Below are positions 1-8,100 of a DNA stretch of 10,848 nucleotides, in pieces. Below the pieces are notes generated by a model. The model saw only the letters and a program-made list of their open reading frames with translations, did no database searches and was not told the DNA's origin. Position 1 is the first letter of the stretch. The number at the start of each line of letters is the position of its first letter. A program made the position numbers and the translations under genes. The DNA comes from Ichthyophonus hoferi (lineage: Eukaryota > Opisthokonta > Ichthyosporea > Ichthyophonida > Ichthyophonidae): the NCBI GenBank assembly GCA_002751075.1, contig NAOQ01000804.1, positions 6,179-17,026 on the forward strand, written 5' to 3'.

Positions 1-90
1 AATACAATATAATATAATATAATACAATACAATACAATACAATACAATAAAATAAAATACAATACAATACAATACCATACAATACAATAG
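1..90. repeat. AATAC pentanucleotide microsatellite
   Basis: Eighteen consecutive 5-bp units fill the first 90 bases. Most are AATAC; variants are AATAT, AATAA, CATAC and AATAG. The tract is cut by the window edge, so its full length is unknown. It lies just past the 3' end of the minus-strand gene and shows no coding potential. Confidence 0.95.
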
Positions 91-201
91 ATAATAAAGT
101 CCAATGCCATATTAGTAACACACCAACCCCATGGTCCTCCTACCTCTTCCTGTAATATCTTAGTAGTACATTGCTATATCATACATACCTTACTATACAC
201 T

Positions 202-229
202 ATACATACATACATACATACATACATAA
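202..229. repeat. CATA tetranucleotide microsatellite
   Basis: Nearly seven perfect copies of the 4-bp unit lie immediately downstream, in minus-strand sense, of the last exon of the UBA-like gene, probably in its 3' UTR or 3' flank. No minus-strand AATAAA is visible between here and position 1, so the poly(A) site is either a variant signal or outside the window. Confidence 0.9.
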
Positions 230-242
230 TACAATACATCAA

Positions 243-2866
243 CTACTCCGCCCCTTCCCCGGACCCATACCCATGCTTACTTTCTAGTTTATACCTAGCA
301 ATCAGCTAAGGGAAGAACAATTGGTGCACCATAGTTGTTACCAATAGAGCCATATCAACCATAACCATTAATAACATAGACCAACAAGAGGAATGAGTTA
401 AGAGCCCCACATTAGCATTGAATTTGAACATAAACCAAATAAAAGTACAACTAAAACCAAGCAAAAAAAAAAAAAAGGTAAAATGGCTCCTACTTTTCTT
501 TGACTCGATATCATCTTCAGTATCAGGCAATATGCCTCTCTCGTGCCCCCCTTCCTGGGCTATTTCTCTACGAATCACCGTCAGGTAGTCTTGGTTGTCG
601 TCCGCAAAGCGAAGGATAGCCTCCTCCTGATTGGTGAAAATAGGTCATCAATGGTGGGAAGGGTTTGTGATTGGGCGCTGGTGTGAAATGAAGAAAAACT
701 CGTTCCCTATATTTAAAGTAAATACTGTTTATAGGCATAGATAATGTTTTTGGATTGGAGGGTTGGCGTGGGGGTGGCAGAGGGTACAGTTTAGCAATAA
801 AGTGTAAAATCTAAATAACCAAATTTTATTGGCTCCTACACACCTGTAAATTTTTGTATTTTACTGGTCGAATCGCTTGTACATTGCCCATTTTAAGGTA
901 TCTTTACAAATGCACACGTCTATGCAATTAAAACAAATACCTGACCTCAAGCCAATCATCACATACCTCATCATCTTTACACGCCTTTAAGGCCCTTAAG
1001 GCTTCCTCCCGTGAAAGGTAGTCAGCAACGTCTATAATTCGCTTCAGTTTCTTTCTCTCCTCACGCTTTTTATGTAAGTCAAACTGGGAGGGAAAGAGAG
1101 AGTGTGTAGAGGAGGGAAATGATGGATATAAATATCTGCATATATAGGTCCACAAAGACACTATCTCCTTGTTAATCTACCAGCAATATCCTCGTATATC
1201 TAGATAGATAGATATATATACATATACATATACGTATACCTATATAAATCCAACGTATACTATAATCCTACCTGCCTCTGTTGCTGTGCTATTCTATGTT
1301 CCATTAGTAGTTGCTCCTCTTCCGTTATCTCTTTAGTAAGCATGTTTTCAGTGGTAGCCGCCCTAGCCACCATATACAGTTAGTGCATAAAGGGAAGGAA
1401 GGGGAGAAACAAAGGAAAAGCGGAAATAATAGAGAGAGAAAAGAGAAAAGATAAATATGCTAGAAAGAGTATATAATCTGGACAACATTCGATAGACTAG
1501 TGATATAGGTAGAATGTAACACATATACAGAATCAATTAAATGTAGATGGAGATAGAATCAAACAGCAGAGGGGGCGAAGTATTAAGGTGTGAATGTATG
1601 TAAATATATATACGTATATAATTCCATCCCCCTATAGACTACACCACTCACTCGGTATTAAAAAGGTTCTCTTCCTCCTCACTACTATTGGCTTGCTCAA
1701 GTTGTCCCTCCTGTCCCTCTTGTCTATCTCGTTTCTCTTTCTGTTCCCGTAGATATTGCTGTAGAGAAAAAACAGTGGGGTTAGAGACAGCTATAATCAT
1801 GTACATGTCATTGTGTAGAGCGAGTGTGTAAATAACGTATGTGAACATGTAGACATAGGTAATAGATGGTAGGGAATGTATGATAGTATGTATGTATTTA
1901 AATGTATATTTATGAATGTCTTTATGAATATAGGATCGTATGCATGATTGCATGTCTGTATTATGGTATATATCATTGTATGTATATCTTTATGTATGAT
2001 ACTATACATGGTAGTATGTATGTATGTGTATGTATAATAATGATAGTATGAATGTGTACCTATGATTGTATTTAAGTAAGTGTGTACATATGTACGTATG
2101 TATATATGTATGTATGTATATATATATATATATGTGTAGCTATGTATACTTGTAAAGAAAATTATAAACACAAAGTATTCTTTACATATTTTTGTAATTA
2201 ATATGTATGACACATGCAGATTATATAATTGTAAAATAGTAACATGCCTATAATTGAATTGTATGTAGTAAAATAAAATGAGTAAATGGCCTTGTAGTAA
2301 GTGTGATAGCCTGTGCCTTCCAGTATACTAATGCATACTCCTGGAAATGTCATAATGATAGACGTCATGTTGTCGTAAGTAAACTATTGATGAAACAATG
2401 GTGTTTCCACGTTAATACGCAAGTATACACATTGTTTAAAAGTACCTTAAGTCGATATTTATATAAAAGGAGTCAACTCTTACTTCACCTGCTGCGATTC
2501 AAGATACATCTTAATCAATGTGCACTTACTACAGCTGTATAAGGCTCTCAATGCATATTTCTTAATAATAGAAAAATATACACTGCTAATAAAAATAATG
2601 AGATCATAGCAGTCTATATGCAATGGAAAATAAAGATAGCTTTATATATATGCTATATGAAAAATCTGATAAATGCATTGGCACAAGAGTACAAGTTTTC
2701 CTTTTACCCCTTGAAAATTACCTACCAGAATACCGGAAGCACTTTCAGCCTCTCCCTTATGTACAGATGTGAGAGCTTCTAAGCTTTGTAACACCACGGA
2801 AGCTACATCTTCAGTAAAAAACTGGCAGGCCTTTTGACCAAACCCGCCTGTTGTTGTAGCTGACAT
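243..2866 (-). CDS. Multi-exon gene: charged coiled-coil protein with a UBA-like domain
   Basis: Six exons on the minus strand splice in one frame: 2726-2866, 1652-1758, 1272-1362, 967-1083, 494-626 and 243-283, giving 630 nt and 209 residues plus stop. Phases agree at every join: 0, 2 (GA then G), 0, 0, 1. Donors are GTAGGT, GTGAGT, GTAGGA, GTATGT and GTAGGA. Exon 2 follows TTTTCTCTACAG with a CTAAC branch site about 20 nt upstream; exon 3 has CACTAAC at 1379-1385; exon 4 follows a long CT tract. The ATG at 2866 has an in-frame TAA five codons upstream. Residues 48-125 are rich in E, K, Q and R and probably coiled coil. Residues 127-162 (core SREEALRALKACKDDE, then EEAILRF) look like the UBA-like domain of NAC-alpha, HYPK or EF-Ts, implying protein or ribosome binding. 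The tail is acidic, then Gly-rich. I do not recognise the family. The last exon is least certain. Confidence 0.78.
1379..1452 (-). promoter_or_regulatory. Branch point and pyrimidine tract of intron 2
   Basis: On the minus strand this intron segment is strongly CT-rich (plus-strand purines at 1388-1452). It is followed by CACTAAC at 1379-1385, a near-perfect branch-point consensus. The acceptor AG at 1363-1364 lies about 17 nt further on. This supports the minus-strand direction of splicing and the exon boundary at 1362. Confidence 0.7.
1840..2140. repeat. TATG/TGTA-rich low-complexity tract inside intron 1
   Basis: Degenerate TATG, TGTA and TA repeats fill much of the roughly 970-nt first intron of the UBA-like gene, ending in a pure TA run near 2117-2132. 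Open frames across it encode only Tyr/Ile/Thr/His-rich sequence produced by the repeat, so I do not call them genes. Shorter TA and TATACGTATA tracts also lie in introns 3 (around 1200-1260) and 2 (around 1600-1620). Confidence 0.85.
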
Positions 2867-3064
2867 AATGATATTATAATGTTATGCTATTTGATTATAT
2901 TATTGTAGAAAAAAACATCACTAACACCGACACACTGAGATGTATGAGGTATTTCTTGCACCTTAACACACCACACCACACTACAACTACACTACATTAG
3001 ATAGACGAGTCTAGTCAATATCCTGCATAAAAATCAATATTAGTCTAATCGCGCTACAGTTATG

Positions 3065-3100
3065 ATTGGTGGCTCAAGACATATATCTAAATTTCCCGCC
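3065..3100 (-). promoter_or_regulatory. CCAAT box and E2F-like site, promoter of the UBA-like gene
   Basis: ATTGG at 3065-3069 is a CCAAT box on the minus strand, about 200 bp upstream of the ATG at 2866. TTTCCCGCC at 3092-3100, followed by AAA, matches the canonical E2F/DP site. Both lie at typical proximal-promoter distance. E2F sites are common in genes induced at the G1/S transition in animals and plants; that this gene is cell-cycle regulated is inference. No strong TATA box is seen in the expected place. Confidence 0.5.
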
Positions 3101-3124
3101 AAATATTCAATATCATTTTTCATT

Positions 3125-3290
3125 GCCTATGGATTATGTATATATTTAATTATATTTTATTTTATTTCATTTTGTTGTATTACATTATATTACATTTTAT
3201 TATATTTTATTATATTTTATTATATCTCATTGTAATATTATTTTATATTATATTATTTTATATTATATAAAATTAAATTAAGTTAAAGTA
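3125..3290. repeat. TTTTATTATA-type AT repeat
   Basis: Roughly 10-bp units of the form TATATTTTAT, with TTACAT and TTATATTA variants, run for about 165 bp upstream of the promoter of the UBA-like gene. It is almost pure A+T, has no coding potential, and marks the edge of the long gene-poor stretch that follows. Confidence 0.85.
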
Positions 3291-3291
3291 A

Positions 3292-3561
3292 TTAAATTAT
3301 ACCATGACACTTGCAAAACCCACTTAAGGAATGTAATTCCCAACCGTGATTAGCACACCAAAGTGAGCATGCTGTATAACCACAAAATATTAATGTATTT
3401 AATAATATAAAAAATAAAAATAAGTAATACATATGATAGGCCTCTAATAAATCACTCTGAAGATATGCAATAGGTAATAACAATATGCATTCATAATCAT
3501 TAGTGTTTATCCTTTTAAACTTTGCTCTTTTAGTGGGTGGACGCAGAGGGCATGGTTTCAT
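3292..3561 (-). CDS. Doubtful 89-codon ORF, basic N-terminus plus one membrane segment
   Basis: An ATG-initiated minus-strand frame. Residues 8-17 are basic (PPTKRAKFKR), residues about 41-58 are hydrophobic (YYLFLFFILLNTLIF core), and the C-terminal third carries five or six cysteines (CGYTAC, then SLWC, then CKC). It resembles no family I know. The hydrophobic part is what AT-rich DNA tends to encode, and no ribosome or promoter signal distinguishes it. It ends about 200 bp upstream of the promoter of the UBA-like gene on the same strand. It is more likely a chance frame than a gene. Confidence 0.13.
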   Translation of the reverse strand: MKPCPLRPPTKRAKFKRINTNDYECILLLPIAYLQSDLLEAYHMYYLFLFFILLNTLIFCGYTACSLWCANHGWELHSLSGFCKCHGII

Positions 3562-4614
3562 CTACTTATTTGAATGAGCAAAGATTTACCTGTGTATGTA
3601 TTATCGCACTGTTTTGTATTTATTATCTCACCCATTACAGATAGCGGAAATATTTGCAAGCAGATAATTTAACAAATGCATAAAAGCTTTGCTTAGTATA
3701 AAAGCATAAAACCATGTGGTGGGTCCTGTCACAAAACCCTTTTACAATTTCCAAATATAACATACTTTGCATATTTACATATACTACTTGGTAATCTGAT
3801 TATTATTAATCAATTAAAAAAAAATATTGATGGCCTGGTATTAATTAATTAATCAATTTAGATGACTGGTTCTTCATCCATATTGCATATATAAGTATAG
3901 TCAACATGCATGACCCATGTATGTGTTGCACAATTGAAGTTAGAAGTAATGTATATAGCATAACTGAATATATTCAAGTTAATCTATGAAAATGTATTAT
4001 TTCTAGAACTATTCTACCTAATTGAACACCAGCATTCTTTATTTAGCGTACACTAGATTTAGTTATCAACTTTTTGTGTTGGACATCCATTAAAATAATA
4101 TATTGTTATTATGGCGAGATAAAACGAACAACCCTGTACCAAGGTATATTATTGCAGATAATAGATGGGTAGAGAAATGTCGAGTTACAACAAAATATTT
4201 TCCCATTTATATTACCATTAGAAGAAACTAATATGCCTTCCTGGCATTTATTCTCTGTATTGGAACTGGTCTATCTCCATAATAGATTCCTTAGTTTATA
4301 TATTTTGAAACACTGTATCTATGCATTTCATTTGTTTATTGAAGTTTGTTGGAGCTTAAATGTAGTATCTGTTACAAGTGCACTATTATCAGGAATAACC
4401 TCAGTTAACAGGCTTTGACTAGCCAAAAAAGGTTGATAAGAAACTCACACATGAGATGTTAGAACCAATCATAATAGTCTTGTTTTTTTAATTTGGCAAT
4501 TAATCGTTTTTGTTGATATTTACCATGATTTAAATACTTGTAAATACCCACCTTTGTAGCACTTAATCATAAATATTAGCACTGGATGCTAGGTAGGTAT
4601 ACAAGTAATTACAG

Positions 4615-4700
4615 ACTCTATCTCAGGGCAGCTCGATTTCTATCTACCTACACAGGAGTTCATACTAGATGAGCGCCAATGTGTCCTTTTAGCCTTATGA
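4615..4700 (+). other. Possible terminal coding exon of an unknown gene
   Basis: After an acceptor-like TAATTACAG, a frame entered in phase 1 runs 28 codons to TGA. The product is mixed and soluble-looking (SGQLDFYLPTQEFILDERQ, then CVLLAL) rather than the Phe/Ile/Tyr/Asn mix of AT-rich noise. An alternative acceptor, CTACACAG, lies at 4648-4655 in the same frame. No matching upstream exon was found, so it may be chance or a decayed gene piece. Confidence 0.2.
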
Positions 4701-4886
4701 ATAATGTTGAAGTATTTCGAATTTCAGCCACTTAAGAGTGTTGAGCTGAAAACGTCATGATGTCTTGTACAAAGTACTATTTATTTATTTAGCATTGAAC
4801 CTCATTATGTTGAAAAGCATTTAGAATGGAGTTTTTAATTAATAATTAAGACTTGGACACTAGTTAATAATAATTAATTAATTCAA

Positions 4887-4894
4887 TGACGTCA
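4887..4894. promoter_or_regulatory. TGACGTCA palindrome (CRE-like)
   Basis: A perfect 8-bp cAMP-response-element palindrome, the binding site of CREB/ATF bZIP proteins, sits in the middle of the gene-poor stretch. No start of transcription can be placed near it. One such site is only slightly more than chance would give, so function is uncertain. Confidence 0.25.
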
Positions 4895-5013
4895 CTAATT
4901 GTATTTAATTAGTACAAGATGTTCGGCGCAGTCTCGAGTAAACATTTACTATATTTTTAAATAGTGTTGATTATTGAATTTGAATCTTACACATTGCAAT
5001 TTGTTATACACAT

Positions 5014-5138
5014 GTGCTATGCAGGTTCTTGAATGATCCTTTAAATAGTCACTGGATGGCTTGTTAATAAGAACAGGTGCTATATTAGTTCCTAAATGAT
5101 CATTTGCATAATCCTTGGATGACTTGTTTATAAGAGCA
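5014..5138. repeat. Diverged 63-bp tandem duplication
   Basis: Two 62-bp copies, 5014-5075 and 5077-5138, are separated by one base. They align without gaps and match at 47 of 62 positions by hand count. Shared blocks include GTGCTAT at the start, TGATC, GGATG, CTTG and ATAAGA near the end. There is no coding capacity and no clear third copy on either side. The divergence suggests an old duplication. Confidence 0.75.
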
Positions 5139-5238
5139 TGCTCCCGAACAGTTATGTTGGGTTACCATTAGGTTTAAAATGACTGCATCTTACTATGCGG
5201 AAAGAACAATATAATCTTCGTCAATTGACAAAGATTAA

Positions 5239-5355
5239 AATAAGCGTTTCCATTATTCTGTCAACCGTCAAGAGTCATTTATTTCAGAATCTCTTAAGAC
5301 ACGCCTGGCTTTGAAAAAGAAGCTGGCAATATTGGAAAAGAGTCCTTATCCATAA
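5239..5355 (+). other. Possible terminal coding exon of an unknown gene
   Basis: A 38-codon plus-strand open stretch ends in TAA at 5353-5355. Its second half, behind the acceptor-like TTTATTTCAG ending at 5287, encodes a basic, helix-prone tail (SLKTRLALKKKLAILEK, then SPYP). No ATG starts it and no partner exon was identified upstream. It could be a last exon, a relic or chance. Confidence 0.2.
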
Positions 5356-6389
5356 ATAATGATAGAGGTAGATTCAACATAAATCAGATTTGCAATAGAT
5401 CTTGAACACCATTTTGACGGGTACTAATGCTTGGGATCACCCCACTATATTCCCAAACACTGTAGTCCTTTAACACTATTTCTATTCCTACTTCCTTAAG
5501 ATTAAATAGCACAATATTATGCCCAACAGTATAAATTACATTTATCTATATTAAACTAATGCTCTTACCAATTTTGATCCTCTAGCAGACTAATTGAATA
5601 GCTCTAGTGGGATATTATTTATTGTAAATCTTATATTAGGTTTGCCAATTGTTGTAATTTAGACTTAATCACTATTTAATTTTTAGATGAAATTTACCAA
5701 TCGTCTTGACTTATAATTAATCTAATTTATCACTACATGCCATATGGTTGTTCATGTATTATTGTTGTGAATGATTTTCTTTGAAAATAGGAAAAATATT
5801 GGTGTTTTACCTATATAATCAGAATTCTAGCTCTTAATCATAAGAGAAATTATTAAGTGCTTATAAGATAAAACTTTAGTAATCCCTTGGACTGTGTCTA
5901 CTTTGATCTGGCCGACCACTTTTAGTAAGTCTTGTAAATTTTAAATAATAATATATACCCAGGATATTTTTCATCATCCTTGGCTCTTTATACCCAAGGA
6001 TCCCAGGGATTCCGCAGGACATATTTCTAGTATCCTCTAGATTCTTATACCCAATGTACTTTAGATCTCTTTATCTGAGACCTTTTTAATTATCTTTCAT
6101 GGTCATCCTCATATATTTGTCTCTACAACATTATTGTAGTAAATAAATTCCTTTTAACATATGCTCCAACTTAGACTACTCTTTTATCAATATTATATCT
6201 GCACTAAATTATTTAAATGCTCATTCATAGTCAATATCTGCCATGACTAATCAATTCACTCAATATAATGGGAAGTAATAGACTCAATCAGAATCACTTT
6301 ATTGGTTAATTGAATTATCCATTTATAATAATATAAGCATATTCATAGTATTTAGTCAGGACTTCTCATGTTAATAAAGGAACTGTTGT

Positions 6390-6810
6390 GAGATGAAGAT
6401 GACATTGCTAGAGGTTGTAGGAAGTGAAGGTACACTAAATTACACAACTAGTGCACCGAAGTTGTGGCTCTAGCCTGAATCATGCAGTCCTTTCTTCCTG
6501 GCTTGGAGATTGGCAAAGTTACCTTCATTATATCCATTTGCAATAAAATGTAAGTACTTCATTTCCTAGTATCCCAGCACTTTTTTAGCAATCCAGTTGT
6601 GTAGCCAGTACATCGCTTATATGGGTTGCTGGTCAACCATCTATGTATTCTAATGCGTTACTCAAGTATACTGATGGCTGACACTGGGAAGCATGGCATG
6701 GAGCAGGATACTAGTGGTAAAAATCATGTTTCAGAAACTATAATGTTAACCAATGATATATGATTCTGAAAATGCCATAGATCATTAAAGGCCAATCACA
6801 AAGTGCAAGA
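6390..6810 (+). mobile_element. Probable Ty1/copia-type retrotransposon fossil (fragment)
   Basis: This stretch is less AT-rich than its surroundings. In several short plus-strand frames it resembles, in the expected order, the late part of copia-type reverse transcriptase: a LEIGK-like stretch near 6507-6521, an NALLKY stretch near 6651-6668 comparable to the family's NALSRY, and an HWEA tetrad near 6682-6693. A DSxxAI run at 6762-6779 recalls the RNase H region. The spacing is shorter than in whole elements, so pieces are missing. No LTRs, primer-binding site, gag or integrase are visible. It is broken many times over and looks old. The call rests on eye-matched motifs only. Confidence 0.33.
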
Positions 6811-7065
6811 TTGATTGCATATAATTACAGTACATAGATGGGTATGTCAATGTGACTGGCCTAAATGAAGTAAATTATTGATTATTAAATAAATATTTAA
6901 GAAAAGGTTATTAATACCTTATTTTTTAGCAAGCAATTAATTCACTTAGGAATATGATTGTTTTTGTACTTATGTTGTGTATGTAATTATATATATTTGA
7001 TATAAAATATGTCCCCAAATTCATAAAATATCACTTAACATAATCTTGCAGTAGCCTATTATTCA

Positions 7066-7122
7066 CCAATCAACCCATATGTATGTGTCATTATATAACC
7101 AATGACATACGTGATTGCCAAT
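7066..7122 (+). promoter_or_regulatory. Three CCAAT boxes upstream of the HxpB-like gene
   Basis: CCAAT occurs in the same orientation at 7066-7070, 7099-7103 and 7118-7122, 135-190 bp before the ATG at 7257. TATA-like words follow (7150-7160 and 7175-7188). Clustered CCAAT boxes near a start are the usual binding pattern of the trimeric factor NF-Y. A similar pair, at 6750-6754 and 6791-6795, lies further upstream. The arrangement argues that the gene is transcribed by the host. Confidence 0.5.
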
Positions 7123-7256
7123 CACATGGAGATCCTTAAAAATTTCAACTACATATATATGCAAAGCAATGAAGTATAATATATATTTACTCAATATTAT
7201 TAACAAGATATTAAAGGGTTATATACCAGTTTGCGTATATCTTATTACTTCCAACC

Positions 7257-7925
7257 ATGGTGGACGCTATTATCTTTGACATGGATGGTACTATGATCGA
7301 CAGCGAGCCTTTGTGGCACGTTGCCGAAAAGAAGGCATTCGGCCTAGTGAACATACACCTCTCAACCGCTGACTGCCTCCAGACAACAGGCCTTCGCGTA
7401 GATGCTGTTATTGAGCATTGGTTCAGTAAGTATCCATGGGATGAGGATAAGATGACCCGCGCAGCTTTAGTAGAGAGCCTTATGAAGGAGATGGTGAATA
7501 TCTTCCATGAGAGAGGGATGGCATTGGCTAAACCTGGTCTCTTTGAATCTATTAAATATTTCCAACAAAAAGGATATAGACTTGCAATAGCAACAAGTAG
7601 TCAGATGATGCTTGTTGAGGCGGCCTTAGAAGTTTTAAATCTTAAAGACGTCTTTGAGGTGACCTGTTCAGCTCAGCATGTTCCCCATGGTAAACCTCAC
7701 CCCGATGTATATCTTTTATGTGCTGATATGTTAAAGGTCCATCCTACCAAGTGTCTGGCTATAGAGGACTCTATCAATGGCGTTATATCTGCCAAGGCTG
7801 CAAGGATGAAATGTATCGCTATTCCCGAAATATTACCTGCTTCCCCTAAGTTTGCTATTGCAGATGTGACATTACTGAGCTTGTTGGAGATTAACGACCA
7901 AGTGGTGGCGAATGCTACAGTGTAG
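7257..7925 (+). CDS. HAD-superfamily sugar-phosphate phosphatase, HxpB/YniC-like
   Basis: An intact intronless frame of 222 codons, the same length as E. coli HxpB (YniC), a Mg-dependent cytosolic hexitol-phosphate and 2-deoxyglucose-6-phosphate phosphatase. All four HAD motifs are present: motif I FDMDGT with nucleophile D8 and acid/base D10; motif II around T113 (LAIATSS); motif III K146 (HGKPHPD); motif IV E170-D171 (IEDSINGV). Between motifs I and II lies a helical C1 cap with GLRVDAVIEHWF and a following PW, very like the bacterial enzyme; SINGVISAKAARM near the C-terminus also matches closely. The start is chosen on ACCATGG, a full Kozak context. No Shine-Dalgarno sequence precedes it. 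The frame stays open upstream to an AG at 7228-7229, so a 5' exon is possible. Exact substrate is inferred. The bacterial-type sequence and lack of introns suggest lateral transfer. Confidence 0.93.
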   Translation: MVDAIIFDMDGTMIDSEPLWHVAEKKAFGLVNIHLSTADCLQTTGLRVDAVIEHWFSKYPWDEDKMTRAALVESLMKEMVNIFHERGMALAKPGLFESIKYFQQKGYRLAIATSSQMMLVEAALEVLNLKDVFEVTCSAQHVPHGKPHPDVYLLCADMLKVHPTKCLAIEDSINGVISAKAARMKCIAIPEILPASPKFAIADVTLLSLLEINDQVVANATV

Positions 7926-8094
7926 ATAGGGGACAGCCTACAATAGTCGTATAAAATCTTCAATAGTTATACCATATACATACCGGCTATGTTATATTTG
8001 TATTTTAAGTGTTGTGTTACTCGTATGAGAGGTTGATGCTACATTTACATACTTATGATAATTTTACTACAAGTTTGGTGCGACCGGGAGAGTC

Positions 8095-8100
8095 AATAAA
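8095..8100 (+). terminator. AATAAA poly(A) signal for the HxpB-like gene
   Basis: This is the first AATAAA after the stop at 7925, about 170 bp downstream, with a GT-rich stretch (GGGTTTGTATTG) about 25 bp further on, as expected for cleavage and polyadenylation. Back-up AATAAA copies lie at 8299-8304 and 8393-8398. The hexamer is common in AT-rich DNA, so which copy is used is open. Confidence 0.45.

Larger units (their letters stand above)
3562..6389. other. Long gene-poor AT-rich stretch
   Basis: About 2.8 kb with no open frame that I can support as a gene on either strand. It is rich in TTAATTAA-type palindromic AT words (3800-3860 and 4835-4885). It contains the 63-bp tandem duplication at 5014-5138, a TGACGTCA palindrome at 4887-4894 and two short plus-strand islands with coding-like composition behind plausible splice acceptors (4615-4700 and 5239-5355). 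Around 5950-6050 the phrase TATACCCA recurs three times in loosely similar surroundings, perhaps an old degenerate repeat. Confidence 0.6.

Noticed and set aside
1797-2213. 138-codon minus-strand ORF rich in Tyr, Ile, Thr and His
   Set aside because: It is a translation of the TATG/TGTA repeat inside intron 1 of the UBA-like gene and has no domain.
2303-2542. 79-codon plus-strand ORF inside intron 1
   Set aside because: It lies antisense to a gene with consistent splice sites, has no recognisable domain, and overlaps a better minus-strand cassette-exon candidate.
4233-4418. 61-codon plus-strand ORF
   Set aside because: It is Leu/Ser/Ile-rich with no family resemblance, splice context or promoter; the length is expected by chance.
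3780-4880. TTAATTAA-type inverted repeats that could be ends of a small DNA transposon
   Set aside because: The matches are only A/T words; no target-site duplication or consistent terminal inverted repeats could be paired.
6482-6716. Short ATG-started frames with good donor sites (GTAAGT at 6550, GTAAAA at 6717) suggesting small exons
   Set aside because: The stretch shows copia-like motifs in several frames, so a decayed retroelement explains the coding-like look better than a small spliced gene.
7697-7963. 88-codon minus-strand ORF
   Set aside because: It is the antisense shadow of the well-supported phosphatase gene.
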